Positions 12,585-24,322 of a DNA stretch of 64,000 bases are shown one piece after another (the first letter of the stretch is position 1; every line of letters begins with the position of its first letter). Both the position numbers and the translations under genes were made by a program. This stretch comes from Cichorium intybus (Eukaryota; Streptophyta; Magnoliopsida; Asterales; Asteraceae): NCBI GenBank assembly GCA_023525715.1, contig CM042010.1, positions 79,051,894 through 79,115,893 on the forward strand. The letters run 5' to 3'. A model generated the notes under the pieces. It saw only the letters and a list, made by a program, of their open reading frames with translations. It was not told the origin of the DNA and searched no databases.

Positions 12585-14030
12585 TTTTACTGCAAGCAGA
12601 AGGGTCATTGGAAGAGGAGCTGCCCAACGTATCTACAGGATGTCAAGGACAGTAAAGTGAAACCGTCACAGGCAGGTACGTATTCTATATCTAATAACTC
12701 ATCTTTTTCCCGTTCATGGGTCCTTGATACAGGATGTGGTTTTCATATATGTTCTGATTTGCAGGGCCTAGAGGAAAGTAGGGAACTGGAGCATGGCAGA
12801 CTGAACCTGGTCATGGGCAATAGGCGAACGTCACATGTTACCAAGATCGGTGTTTATAGACTGATGCTGAGTAGTGGAGTTAGATTAGATTTAAATAATT
12901 GTTTCTATGCGCCTGATATGGCAAAGAACATAATTTCATTTCATGTATTGTTTAGACAAGGCTTTTATTACGAATTTAATAAATTGAATGGTTCAATTTC
13001 GGTTTTTAACAATGATGTTTTTATATTTAATGCTATGCCTTGTGATGGAGTGTATGAATCTATTATGTGTGTTGACAATTATTGTAAAAATGTTTTAACT
13101 ATTGATTCTTCAAGCGGTGTAGAAAAGGCATGTCTGTGGCATTGTTGCTTGGGCCATATAAACAAGAAACGCATCGCCCAACTCCAAAAGGATGGAGTGT
13201 TGGAATCATTCGACCTCGGGTCGGATGATGTATGCGAATCTTTCTTACTTGGCAAGATGACAAAATCACCATTCAAATGTTCCTTTGAAAGAGGTGAAGG
13301 TCTGTTGGATATCATACACACAGATGTGTGTGGTCCCTTCATAACAACCACTAAAGATGGCACGCGATTCTATGTGACCTTTACCGACGATTTTAGTAGA
13401 TATGTATATGTCTACTTAATCAAGAATAAGTCGGACACCTTTGAAAAGTTCAAAGAATTTAAAAATGAAGCGGAAAATCAATTGGGCAGAAAGATAAAGA
13501 TGCTTAGATCCGACAGAGGCGGTGAGTATCTTAGTATCGAGTTTCTCGATTACCTCAAGGAATGTGGAATTGTTTCACAGTTGTAGCCTCCAAGAACACC
13601 TCAGCTAAATGGTGTTGCAGAGAGACGAAACCGAACCTTGTTAGACATGGTTCGTTCCATAATGAGTCGAGCCTCACTTCCAATCCATTTCTGGGGGTAT
13701 GCCTTAGAGACTGCCACCCATATCCTAAATCTTGTCCCAACCAAGAAGGTTGCGAAAACACCGCACGAGATGTGGACGGGGAAAGTTCCCTCGTTGGCAC
13801 ACATCAAAGTCTGGGGCTGTGAAGCATTCGTGAGACGAGATACTTCAGATAAGCTCGCAGAAAGAAGTGAGAGGTGTTTCTTCATCGGATACCCGAAACA
13901 GTCTTTTGGATACTTGTTCTACAGACCAAGCGAGGATGTGGTCTTTGTAGCAAGACGGGGGTTCTTTCGAGAGAGAGAACTCATATCCAAAGAGGACAGT
14001 GGGAGTAAGATTGATCTCGAAGAAGTTTAG
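12585..14030 (+). pseudogene. pol: Copia-A pol, zinc knuckle remnant, protease and integrase, two internal stops
   Basis: Same frame as gag. In order: the CCHC remnant (12585-12620), an aspartic protease with WVLDTGCGFHICSD (near 12717), the GAG-pre-integrase HHCC region (WHCCLGHINKKRIAQLQ near 13137), then the integrase core with IHTDVCGPF and LRSDRGGEY acidic motifs. The second zinc Cys of CESC is Phe (CESFLLGKM, near 13230), which would damage the zinc finger. A TAG at 13584-13586 interrupts the conserved SQL-PPRTPQLNG segment just before the catalytic Glu (AERRN). The integrase C-terminal part runs to a second TAG at 14028-14030, after SGSKIDLEEV. The stops are point changes and not shifts, which is typical of a decayed copy. 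Confidence 0.9.
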
Positions 14031-15113
14031 GAGACGCCCGATGAAACAACCTTGGAAGAAACTAGCAACCAACATGAGGAAGAATTTCCTGTTGGACCCA
14101 TCGACATTTCGTTGCCCCTTAGGCGTTCAGGTAGAGTTAGCATGCCGCCCGAGTTCTATGGTTTCCATATTACATCGGACGGAGACACGTTAGTCAGTGA
14201 TCGTACATTGACTAATTTGGATGAGCCAGCTAACTACCGTGAAGCAGTGGCAGGCCCCGAGTCTGCAAAATGGAAAGAGGCAATGGACAGCGAGATAAAG
14301 TCCATGTATGACAATCAAGTTTGGAACTTGGTTGACAATATACCGGGTCGAAAGACAGTCGGATGCAAGTGGATCTTCAAAAAGAAGACCGACATGGATG
14401 GAAAAGTGCATACATATAAAGCTCGGCTGGTTGCAAAGGGATTCACTCAAACCCTGGGGGTTGACTATGATGAAACCTTCTCACCAGTAGCCAAGATTAA
14501 GTCAATCAGGATAATGCTTGCCATAGCTGCGTTTCATGATTATGAAATCTGGCAGATGGATGTCAAAACCACTTTCCTTAACGGGAAACTAACTGAAGAT
14601 GTTTACATGAGTCAGCCAGAAGGTTTTGTAGACACAAAGCACCCTGATAAAGTATGTAAGCTTGAAAGATCAATCTACGGGTTGAAGCAAGCATCTCGCA
14701 GTTGGAATCTTTGCTTCCATGAGAAAGTCAAAGAGTTTGGCTTCTCTAGGAGTGAAGATGAGTCCTGTGTATATGTCAAGGCTAGTGGGAGTATAGTCAC
14801 TTTCCTGGTACTGTATGTTGATGACATACTGCTCATGGGAAACGACATTCCGACCTTGTAGAATGTTAAGGCTTTGCTCGGGAAGTGTTTCGCCATGAAA
14901 GACCTAGGGGAAGCTGCTTATATTCTCGAGATAAGAATACTTAGAGATAGAAAGAGAAAATTTATAGGTCTAAGCCAGTGTACATATTTGGAAAAGGTGT
15001 TAAAGAGGTTTAACATGGAAAATTCCAAAAGGGGAGAGTTACCAATCCTAAATGGTGTTAAATTGAGTAAGACTCAAAGTCCGAGTACCGATGAGGAAAT
15101 AGCTGAAATGAGT
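14031..15113 (+). pseudogene. pol: Copia-A reverse transcriptase, one stop and a terminal frameshift
   Basis: Continues in the gag-pol frame. RT_copia motifs are clear: WKEAMDSEIKSM, VGCKWIFKKK, YKARLVAKGFTQ, QMDVKTTFLNGKL, SIYGLKQASRSWN and the active-site YVDDILLMGN (near 14812-14841). A TAG at 14859-14861 replaces a likely Gln codon soon after the active site. The frame then resumes (CFAMKDLGEAAYILEIRI) and is lost at about 15113-15116, where one extra C in AGTCCGGG shifts the sequence by +1. Confidence 0.9.
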
Positions 15114-15807
15114 CCGGGTACCTTATGCATCGGCAGTAGGATCTATCATGTATGCTATGACATGTACTCGTCCCGACGTATCCTATGCACTGAGCATGGT
15201 TAGTCGGTTCCAGGGTAATCCTGGAAAAGCACATTGGATTGCAGTCAAGAACGTACTCAAGTATCTGCGAAGGACAAAGAATATGGTATTAGTCCTTGGT
15301 GGCAGTGATGAGTTAAAAGTGAGTGGATATACAGATGCCAGTTTCCAGACAGATAGGGACAGTGGACGGTCCCAGTCACGCTGGGTATTTCTTTTGAACG
15401 GTGGAGCGGTCACTTGGAAAAGTTCCAAGCAGGAAACGGTGGCTGATTCAACGTGCGAATCAGAGTACATCGCAGCGAGTGAAGCGTCTAAGGAGGCGGC
15501 TTGGCTGAAGAATTTCATCGGGGACCTTGGAGTGGTCCCAAGCATTCAAGAGCCGGTGGAACATTTCTGCGATAGTGAAGGAGCGGTCGCCTTGGCAAAG
15601 GAACCGCGAGACCATGGAAAGTCCAGTCATATCGAAACAAAGTACCACTACATTCGACATCAAGTAGAAGAAGGGCACTTACTGGTTAAACGAGTGTCAT
15701 CCGAGGACAATCCTGCAGATCCTTTGACTAAGGCTCTGAATAGGATCAAGCACAATCAGCATGCTCGGAGCATTGGATTGAAGGATGATATTAGTTTTAG
15801 TAATTAG
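15114..15807 (+). pseudogene. pol: Copia-A RNase H and pol C-terminus, shifted frame
   Basis: After the single-base shift the protein continues with the SIMYAMTCTRPDVSYALSMV segment. It then shows RNase H motifs SGYTDASFQ (first acidic residue), SKQETVADSTCESEYIAASEA (Glu and Asp residues) and HIETKYHYIRHQVEEG, and ends with the usual copia tail (DNPADPLTKAL). The domain itself is open to its natural stop at 15805-15807. The loss is the frame connection to RT, not decay of the domain. Confidence 0.9.
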
Positions 15808-16616
15808 ATATATTAGAAACTTGTAACAGTATAAATGTAATTGACTCGGTGATTTTATAATAGAGATTTATAAATGAGTATTGTTACTGCCTTTGTCAAT
15901 TGTTTATTTCTGTGTTTCTATATTTGCATGTTTAACTTCCTTAATAATTAGATTATTTAAAACTCCACAGTCGATCATACTGTTAGGAAGTAAGTATGAA
16001 CAAAGACTGTCATGAATTGGTTGCAGACTGTCTAAAGAGTTAGACATTGTAGTAAGACTGCTGCAACGTTCATGAGTACCTAGAAAATAAAGATTTGAGT
16101 ATTGGATAAACCCACGCTTAACAGATTGCTTCATGGATTATATCATGAGCAATGTTAAGACGATAATATCCGGTGATCTTTAAGTGGAGAGATATGATTT
16201 GTTATTTGTGATACAAGTGCTTATTGACAATACGAAATCGCGCCAGTAACTCGGTGCTATAAAACGCATTGTTGTATGTATTTGGACCTGCAAAAGTTAT
16301 TGACATATGAGTCGAAACTTATCCGTCCCATGACCCGATGGGAAACAGATATATGTAGGCCTCTCGATGATTTTGAAGTTGACTGAAAGTGTTGGCCAAC
16401 CAGGACTAAATTGATGTGTTCAATTAGTAGTCTCTAAAGTCATATGTAAATCAGAAATCGAGAAACAGAGTGTCAGACCAAGATTGATGTTAGTCCATGT
16501 GTTGAGTCTGAAAATATCTTGTTGGACGGAGGATCATCAGATCACTTATCTTTGGACAGAACTGACTGGGTCAGAGTTCAGGCAATTAAAGTCATAGACT
16601 TATCCAAGTGGGAGAC
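15808..16616 (+). other. Copia-A 3' non-coding domain and polypurine tract
   Basis: No gene. This stretch shares ordered blocks with 36115-36871 of Copia-C and, more weakly, 59228-59949 of Copia-D: CCACAGTCG, GGAAGTAAGTAT, GACTGTCATGAATTGG, TTCATGAGTAC, TTGAGTATTGGATAAACCC, GATTGCTTCATGGATTA, GGGAAACAGATATATGTAGG, and TTGTTGGACGGAGGATC. It ends with the purine tract AAGTGGGAGAC directly before the 3' LTR (plus-strand priming site). Confidence 0.8.
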
Positions 16617-17386
16617 TGTTGGATTAGGTGTCTAAGCCATGACTTATAATTGTATTTATCTTATGAATAAAAGCAAAGTCCATTTGGGTTGCCCTCATAG
16701 ATGGAGGATAGATATATAGTTCAGTAGAGAGAATAGTTGATTTATTAATTGTATAATAAATCAATAGAAAATAAATATATGGTTTATTAATATATTTAAA
16801 TGTTAATATATTAATTAGAAACTATATTAATTAATTGAGATTTAATCTAAAATTAATTGGATTTAATTTAGAGATTAAATTAATTAATTAAAAGGTATAG
16901 GGACTGGTTTGGCATTTATTCAATAGTTGAATAACTGGCCAGGTAAAACCAGGGACCAAAATGGCGCCACCCTGGAGGCTCCTCCAGGGTTTGGCGAAAC
17001 CCTAATTAGGGTTTTGGTAAGCCTGGTCCAAGTAGTCACAAGCCTTGTCCAGTTGGAGGCTCCTTAGGGTTTCAGGTGTAACCCTAGGAGGCTATAAAAG
17101 GAACCCCGTGGCACCTCATTCATTCACACCATCTCTCTCTCTGTGTTACTCTGCTGGACTGATTCTTCCATCACTTGGGTGTGACTTGCATTTGAGGCAG
17201 GATACTTTTGCTGCTGCTTGAAGGATCATAAGATCAAAGGTTGGTTTTCCTAATTCATCTTTAGAATTGAACTGTATCCCTTAGGTTTTTAGTTCTAATC
17301 TTCATAGAAGAAAACATAGATCAATATTAGGGTTGCATGTGAACCATAGGAATTTTTGTGTTCATTGTTTGCATAGAAACCCTTCA
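16617..17386 (+). repeat. Copia-A 3' LTR
   Basis: 770 bp, TGTTGGATTAGG to CCCTTCA, matching 9722-10491. The satellite resumes immediately afterwards with AACCTATCAC, the sequence expected to follow CCATAACCTATC in an uninterrupted monomer. Confidence 0.95.
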
Positions 17387-19569
17387 AACCTATCACAACC
17401 CTTCATAATGGACAAGAACCCATCACAACCCTTTCTAATGGTCCATAACCCATCACAACCCTTTCTTTGGTCCATAACCATAACAACCCTTCATTATAGT
17501 CCATATCCCATACAAACCTTCATGACAGTCCATAACCCATCACAACCCTTCATAACCATAACCCATCACAACCCTTCATAATTAACCATAACCCATCACA
17601 ATGTTCCTATAGTCCATAATCCAGCACCACCCTTTCTATAGTCCATAACCCATCACAACCCTTCATAATTAACAATAACCCATCACAATACTTCAAAATG
17701 GTCCATAACCCATCGCAACCCTGCATAATGGTCCATAACCCATCGCAACCCAGCATAATGGTCCATAAGCATAACAACCCTTCGTAATTGTCCATAACCC
17801 ATACAAACCTTCATCATGGTCCATAACCCATCACAGCCCTTCATAATGGTCGATACCCCATCACAACCCTTCATAATGGTCCATAACCAACACAACCCTT
17901 TCTATGGTCTATAACCCATCATAACTCTTCATAATTAACCATAACCTATCAATACCCCTCAAAATGGTCCATAACCCTTCATAGTGGTCCATAACCCATG
18001 ACAACCATCATAATGATCCATAACCGATCACAACCCTTTATAATGGTCCATAGCCCCTCACAACCTTCATAATGGTCCAAAACCCATCACAACCCTTCAT
18101 AATTGAGCAAAAACTATCACAACCCTTCATAATGGTCCATAACCTAACACAACCCTTTCTATGGTCCATAACCCATTATAATCCTTGATAATGGTTCATA
18201 ACCCATCGCAACCTTCATAATAGTACATAACCCACACAACCCTTCATAACGGTCCATAACCCATCACAACCCTTTATAATGGTCCATAACCCATCGCAAC
18301 CGTGTATAATGGTCACTAACAATGACAAACCTTCATAATGGTCCATAGCCCATACAAACCTTCAAAATAGTCAATAACCCATCACAACTCGTCATAATTG
18401 ACCATAACCTATCAAAACCCCTCATAATGGTCCATAACCCATCATAACCCTTGATAGTGATCCATAACCCATTACTACCTTCATAATGATCCATAACCCA
18501 TCACAACCCTTTATAATGGTCCATAACCCTTCATAACCTTCATAATGGTCCATAACCAATCACAACCCTTTATAATGGTCTATAACTCATCACAACCCTT
18601 CATAATTGAATATAACCCATCATAACCCTTCATAGTGGTCTATAACCCAACACAACCCTTTCTAAGGTCCACAACCCATAACAATCCTTCATAATTGACC
18701 ATAGCCTATCACAACCCTTCATAATGGTCAATAACCGATCATAGTCCTTTATAATGGTTCATAACCCATCACAACCTTCATAGCAGTACATAACCCATAC
18801 AACCCATTCATAACCGTCCATAACCCATCACAACCCTTTCTAATGGTCTATAACCCATCACAACCGATTCTATGATCCATAACCCATCGTAACCCTGCAT
18901 AACGGTCTATAACCATATCAACCCTTCATAATGGTCCATAACACATGCAAACCTTCATAATGGTCCATAACCCCTCACAACCCTTCGTAATGGTCTATAA
19001 CCCAACATAACCCTTTCTATGGTCCATAACCCATAACAACTCTTCATAATTGACCATAACCATCAAAACCCCTCATAATAGTCCATATCCCATCATAACC
19101 CTTCATAGTGGTCCATTACCCGTCACAACATTCATAATGGTCCATAACCCATCACAATCCTTTATAATGGTCCATAACCTATCACAACCTTCATAATGGT
19201 CCATAACCCATCACAACCCTTTATGATGGTCCATAACCCATCACAACCGTTTCTACGGTCCATAACCCATAACAACCCTTCTTAATTGACGATAACCTAT
19301 CACAACCCTTCATAATGGTCAATAACCCATCATAATCCTTCATAATGGTTCATAACCCATCACAACCTTCATAATAGTACATTACCCATACAACCCTTCA
19401 TTACTGTCCATAACCCATCACAACCCTTTCTAATGGTCCATAACCCATCACAACGCTTTCTATGGTCCATAACCCATCGCAACTCTACATAATGGTCCAT
19501 AACCATAACAATCATTCATAATGGTCAATAACCCATACAAACCTTCGTAATTAACCATAACCCATCACA
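17387..19569. repeat. Satellite array, block 2
   Basis: Continuation of the 30-bp satellite between Copia-A and Gypsy-B, with the same monomer variants (AATGGTCC, AATTGACC, AATTAACC, CTATGGTCC). It ends at CCCATCACA, whose last five bases are the Gypsy-B target duplication. Short reading frames here are products of the 30-bp period. Confidence 0.95.
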
Positions 19570-21545
19570 TGTAACACCCAGATTTTTTTTCGCAAAATAT
19601 TTTAACTTTCAAAGATAACTTTTATAAAAATAGTTATAAGTTTCCAAAATAAATAAGTAGCTCAAACCCAAAACATGGCAAAATACTAAAGTAAAGTGCG
19701 GAAGCATAACATGTCATAGTCCCAAATAAATAAAACTCCTAGTAGTGGCGATCCCGGTGCTCCAATCAAGCCTGAGTCTCCTTGATCTTAACACCTGAAA
19801 AATGTTTAGGGAAACCGTAAGCAAAAGCTTCTAATCCATTTCCAATGATAATTATAAAAACTAAGCAAAGAACGAATCAGTGCTTATATAAAATAGGGCG
19901 GACTTGTAGGTTTGAGCCGTACCGGGTAAATCCCGTATCCTTTGGCCCCGATCCCCGCACCTCATAAAGAGTATAACGTTGGTGATCTTACCTAACTACC
20001 CCTCATAGTAATAATCAATTACATACAGTGCACATGTACGGTTTATAATAATAATATAGCATGCTTTAAATAATAAATCTAAACAATCACACACGAGCTA
20101 ACTCGCAAACACAAAAATCAATACAACGGTGTGAGAGAACTCACCTTGAGTGAGTGATATAATAGATAGAAGTCAATATATGGCTACCAAGCTTGTGCAA
20201 ACTTCAACACTTCACCTAATTAAGACTAAAGGTTAGAAGGATGAAGTTGTGAAGCTAAGGAATGAGAAAGGAGTAATCACAGCAAGGTCTCTAAAACAGA
20301 CCTACTATTCAATACTGAATTACTCCAAAATATAAAACAGAAGCATAGGTTTAAATAATTTTTACAATAAACTACAATGACTTAGGTTTCCAGAACCATA
20401 AAGAACTCCTCTTAACTCCAAAGGATGAAAGAGATATAAAATTTACAAAAAGACATGTCACTGCTGTCTTCAAAGGGACAGTCAGGTGGTGTTGGCCAAT
20501 TCTACCCAACTTGTGTGTGGAATTAGCCCCAAAAAAAATCATAGGAATAATAGACACATAAATACAAGTCTCAGAGTTGGAATATATTAAAAAGGGTTTC
20601 GTAATCTCGGGATATAAAAATCACAATATGGACAATCACAGAATCAGCATAAGCTGGTGACTGTCCATTGATCTGGAGTGTGGATCCATTCTAACCAAGT
20701 TATAATGATAATTAGAAACCCATCTTCTTCAGATATTTAATTCAATATGTAATGTACATGTGGGAACTTGGAATCACCCTGGATCCTTACCCAAGCCCTA
20801 GTAATGATAAAAACAAAGTGACATATCACAGCCGACCCAGATTAGACCTAACAGCAAAGACGCTGTTGTTGCACATAGCTAAAGTAATTTTTCAGCGAGA
20901 GTGCCTTTTAAGAAAGTTACCCAACTAAATTTGGGAACTTTGGGAACTGGTATTGGGTCCATTTGAGTCCTATAACTCGAGATATGAATTTTACAAGAAA
21001 GGAGACTCAGCAGTGAAATCTGACAGAAACCCTAGGTTATATTTCGAAATTCATAACTCAAAATCTATACCTTGAAATCAAAATTCCTCCTGTCAGAACC
21101 TTCATATATGTCTTGGGAAGCTTCGGTTAAAGTTTCATGGCAATCCAACCTTTCAATCCCCGGAAATCGTCCAAACACTGCAGTTGTATTCTCAAATCCG
21201 GGAATAAAGAGAGATGTAGAGGGAGAGAGAGAGAAAGTGCTTTGAGGGGGGAGGGAGAGAGAGCCGTGAAGGAGGAGAATGAGATGAAAAAATGAATGGG
21301 ATTAGGGTTTTGAGCCCTAATATACTAGGTTAATGGGCAAAACCCTTAAGCCTTTGGGCTAGAAGAACATTTAGGCTCTAATTGGGTTTGGCTATAACCC
21401 ATAGACTTAATTATATGATTAAAAGATGGCAATAATTATAAGCTCAATCTTTCAATTAATCATATCTTAATTAAGTAAAAAATATAATGTTACATAATTA
21501 ATTAAATAAAATAAATAAACATACCGGGAAAAACCGGGCGTTACA
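19570..21545 (-). repeat. Gypsy-B 3' LTR (full length)
   Basis: 1976 bp. Compared with the 5' LTR it retains a 140-bp segment starting near 20136. It contains a GA-rich microsatellite (about 21211-21260) and AT-rich ends. Confidence 0.95.
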
Positions 21546-21556
21546 ACTCTCCCCCA

Positions 21557-22150
21557 CTAGGAACGGACTTCGTCCTCGAAGTCATCACCAACAAATAAAT
21601 TCGGATAATGAGTCCTCATCTCGTCTTCCGGTTCCTACGTCCATTCCGAACCCCGTCTATGTCGCCACTGAACCTTAACCAAATTTATGGTTTTGTTCCG
21701 AAGGATCTTTGTAAAATTGCAACCGGTTGCTCAACATAGTTGAGACGCTCATCAATCTGGATATCCTCCAAAGGTACCACCGTGGTATCATCAACAACAC
21801 ATTTCTGTAGCTGAGAGACGTGGAAAGTGTCATGGATCAGGCTAAGCTCATCAGGTAACTCCAAGCGATAGGCCACCTCCCCAACGCGAGTAATGACCTT
21901 GTAAGGTCCAATGAATCGTGGTCCTAGCTTTCCCCGCTTCCGGAAACGAATCACGCCTTTCCAGGGAGAGTCCTTTAACAACACGGAATCTCCCACCTGA
22001 AATTCAAGGTCGGAACGTCTTTTGTCGGCATAGCTTTTCTGACGACTCCTCGCCGTGGCAAAATGGTCTCGTATCACCTGTATCTTCTCCATAGTTTGCC
22101 GCACAATTTCGGTACTCCCAAGTACCCTGTGCCCTACCTCACCCCAACAA
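21557..22150 (-). pseudogene. pol: Gypsy-B pol C-terminus: integrase tail and broken chromodomain
   Basis: After a single inserted base near 22147-22151, within the conserved RKCRTPV-CWGE motif, the integrase C-terminal domain continues in another frame: IVRQTMEKIQVIRDH, RRSDLEFQVGDSVLLKDSPWKG, RKRGKLGPRFIGPYKV, YRLELPDELSLIHDTFHVSQL. The chromodomain-like tail that should follow is split. The frame ends near 21685, while VKVQWRHRRGSEWT and EPEDEMRTHYPNLF appear in a neighbouring frame with a TAG at 21635-21637 in place of the aromatic-cage Trp codon. The natural stop is at 21557-21559. Chromodomains of this family are thought to guide integration to heterochromatin, in keeping with the satellite target. 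Confidence 0.85.
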
Positions 22151-24322
22151 CACAGGCGTTCTACACTTCCTTCCATACAAAGCTTCATATGGGGGCATTT
22201 TAATGCTTGAGTGATAACTGTTGTTATAGGAGAACTCGGCTAGATGCAGGTGATCATCCCAACTACCCCCAAAATCGACCGCACATGCCCGAAGCATGTC
22301 TTCCAGTGTCTGAATCGTCCTCTCACTCTGCCCGTCTGTCTGCGGGTGGAAGGCTGTGCTAAAGTGTAATCGTGTACCCATCTCTTCCTGAAATTTCCGC
22401 CAAAACCGAGAAGTAAATCGAGTGTCACGGTCGGAGATAATAGAAACGGGCACACCATGCAATAAGACAATCTCTCGATCAAAGATCTCGGCCAACTTCT
22501 TCGCAGATGAGCCCTCCTTTATGGCCAAAAAGTGAGCGCTCTTAGTCAGACGGTCGACGATCACCCAAATAGTATCAGCTCCACGGGCGGTCCTAGGAAG
22601 CTTAGTGATGAAATCCATAGTCAGATGCTCCCATTTCCATTCCGGAATCTCCATAGGTTGCAATTTCCCATGCGGTTTCTGGTGCTCCGCCTTGACCTTC
22701 CGGCAAGTCATACATTCTTCCACATACTGGGCTACATCATTCTTCATTCCATACCACCAGTAACCCTCTCGAAGATCTAGATACATTTTGGTAGCACCCG
22801 GATGTATGGAGAATTTAGACTTGTGAGCTTCCTCCATTAGGGTTTTCCGGTTGCCTCCTGTATATGGAACCCAAACTCTACCATGGCGAGTCAGCAAACC
22901 CCAACCATCTAGTTCCATCTTAGGCAGTTCATTCTCGATTTTCTCCCGCTTGATGTTTATTGCCGTCTTTTGAGCGTCACGAATCAGGTCTAGCAAGGGC
23001 GACATCATCGTCATACGGAGGCACTTGGCTCGAATAGGCTCGGTAGTCGGTTTGCGACTGAGAGCATCAGCCACCACATTAGCTTTACCGGGGTGGTAGT
23101 GAATTTCGCAGTCATAGTCTTTCACCACATCCAGCCATCTAATCTGCCTCATGTTCAGATCCCGCTGATCGAACAGATACTTCAAGCTCTTATGGTCGGT
23201 ATATACAATAAACTTTACCCCATAGAGATAATGTCTCCAAATCTTGAGGGCAAATACAACAGCCCCCAGCTCCAAGTCATGAGTGGGGTAGTTTTGCTCG
23301 TGGGGTTTTAGTTGTCGGGAGGCGTAGGCTATAACCCTGTCTCGCTGCATCAACACTGCACCAAAGCCCCGAAGTGATGCGTCACAGTAAACTACTATAT
23401 CCTCCATTCCATCCATTAGGGCCAAGATCGGTGCATCACTCAATCGTGATCTCAACTCATCAAACGCCGCTTGTTGCTCCGGACCCCACACAAACTTCTC
23501 TGACTTCTTGGTTAGTCGGGTAAGTGGTAACGCAATCTTTGAGAAATTTTCTATGAATCTACGGTAGTAACCGGCCAAACCCAAAAAGCTACGAATTTTG
23601 GAAGGCGTTTTTGGAACCTCCCACTGCTTAAATGTTTCCACTTTGGCTTGGTCGACCTTGATACCTTCTTTGTTCACCACATGCCCCAAAAACTGAACCT
23701 CATCTAACCAGAATTCACACTTCGAGAATCTAGCATAAAGTTTTTCTCTCGCAAGAGTCTCTAAAATTTCCCGAAGATGTCGCTCATGCTCCTCCTTGGT
23801 CTTAGAGTACACTAATATGTCATCAATGAACACAATAACAGAGCGGTCAAGCATCGGACTACACACCCAATTCATGAGGTCCATGAAAGCAGCGGGTGCG
23901 TTGGTGAGCCCAAAAGGCATTACCACGAACTCATAATGCCCATAGCGAGTACGGAATGCGGTCTTCTCAATGTCTTCTTCCCGAACTCGCATCTGGTGGT
24001 AACCGGACCGTAAATCAATCTTTGAGAACCAAGATGCTCCCTGTAGCTGATCAAAAAGATCGTCAATACGTGGTAGCGGATATCTGTTCTTTATCGTGCG
24101 CTTGTTCAGCTCCCTGTAATCGATACACATACGCTGGGTGCCACCTTTCTTCTTGACAAATAAAATAGGAGCTCCCCATGGTGAAGAGCTAGGCCGTATA
24201 AAACCCTTATTAGTTAATTCATGAAGTTGTTCATGGAGTTCTTTCATTTCGGGTGGCGCCAACCGGTATGGGGCCTTAGCTATCGGAGTCGCACCTGGCA
24301 ATAATTCAATGCGGAACTCCAC
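22139..24322 (-). CDS. pol: Gypsy-B Pol: reverse transcriptase, RNase H, integrase
   Basis: A 727-codon open frame. RT comes first: YRLAPPEMKELHEQL, PSSSPWGAPILFVKKK, RIDDLFDQLQGASWFSKIDL, MPFGLTNAPAAFMDLMN and the active-site FIDDILVYSK (Asp-Asp at residues 167-168). RNase H follows with VVYCDASLRGFGAVLMQ and TDHKSLKYLF. Integrase has the HHCC finger (HPGATKMYLDL to CMTCRKVK) and the core with MDFITKLPR, ISDRDTRFTSRFW and FHPQTDGQSERTIQ (D-D-E). The homologous frame begins about eight codons upstream of the first Met: one C appears lost from a C-run near 24345, which separates it from gag-protease. It ends prematurely after RKCRTPV because of the base insertion described for the tail. Confidence 0.95.
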   Translation of the reverse strand: MEFRIELLPGATPIAKAPYRLAPPEMKELHEQLHELTNKGFIRPSSSPWGAPILFVKKKGGTQRMCIDYRELNKRTIKNRYPLPRIDDLFDQLQGASWFSKIDLRSGYHQMRVREEDIEKTAFRTRYGHYEFVVMPFGLTNAPAAFMDLMNWVCSPMLDRSVIVFIDDILVYSKTKEEHERHLREILETLAREKLYARFSKCEFWLDEVQFLGHVVNKEGIKVDQAKVETFKQWEVPKTPSKIRSFLGLAGYYRRFIENFSKIALPLTRLTKKSEKFVWGPEQQAAFDELRSRLSDAPILALMDGMEDIVVYCDASLRGFGAVLMQRDRVIAYASRQLKPHEQNYPTHDLELGAVVFALKIWRHYLYGVKFIVYTDHKSLKYLFDQRDLNMRQIRWLDVVKDYDCEIHYHPGKANVVADALSRKPTTEPIRAKCLRMTMMSPLLDLIRDAQKTAINIKREKIENELPKMELDGWGLLTRHGRVWVPYTGGNRKTLMEEAHKSKFSIHPGATKMYLDLREGYWWYGMKNDVAQYVEECMTCRKVKAEHQKPHGKLQPMEIPEWKWEHLTMDFITKLPRTARGADTIWVIVDRLTKSAHFLAIKEGSSAKKLAEIFDREIVLLHGVPVSIISDRDTRFTSRFWRKFQEEMGTRLHFSTAFHPQTDGQSERTIQTLEDMLRACAVDFGGSWDDHLHLAEFSYNNSYHSSIKMPPYEALYGRKCRTPVLLG

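Larger units (their letters stand above)
9722..17386 (+). mobile_element. Copia-A: Ty1/copia LTR retrotransposon, coding region broken
   Basis: A 7.7-kb element inserted in the satellite. It has 770-bp LTRs beginning TGTTGGATTAGG and ending CCCTTCA, a tRNA-Met-type primer site, one gag-pol frame in the order gag, protease, integrase, RT, RNase H, and a purine-rich tract before the 3' LTR. Flanks are AACAT (9717-9721) and AACCT (17387-17391), a 5-bp target duplication with one later change; the satellite continues on both sides. The LTRs differ at about fifteen sites by eye (about 98% identity), so insertion is moderately recent. Four in-frame stops and one frameshift make it non-autonomous. 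Confidence 0.95.
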
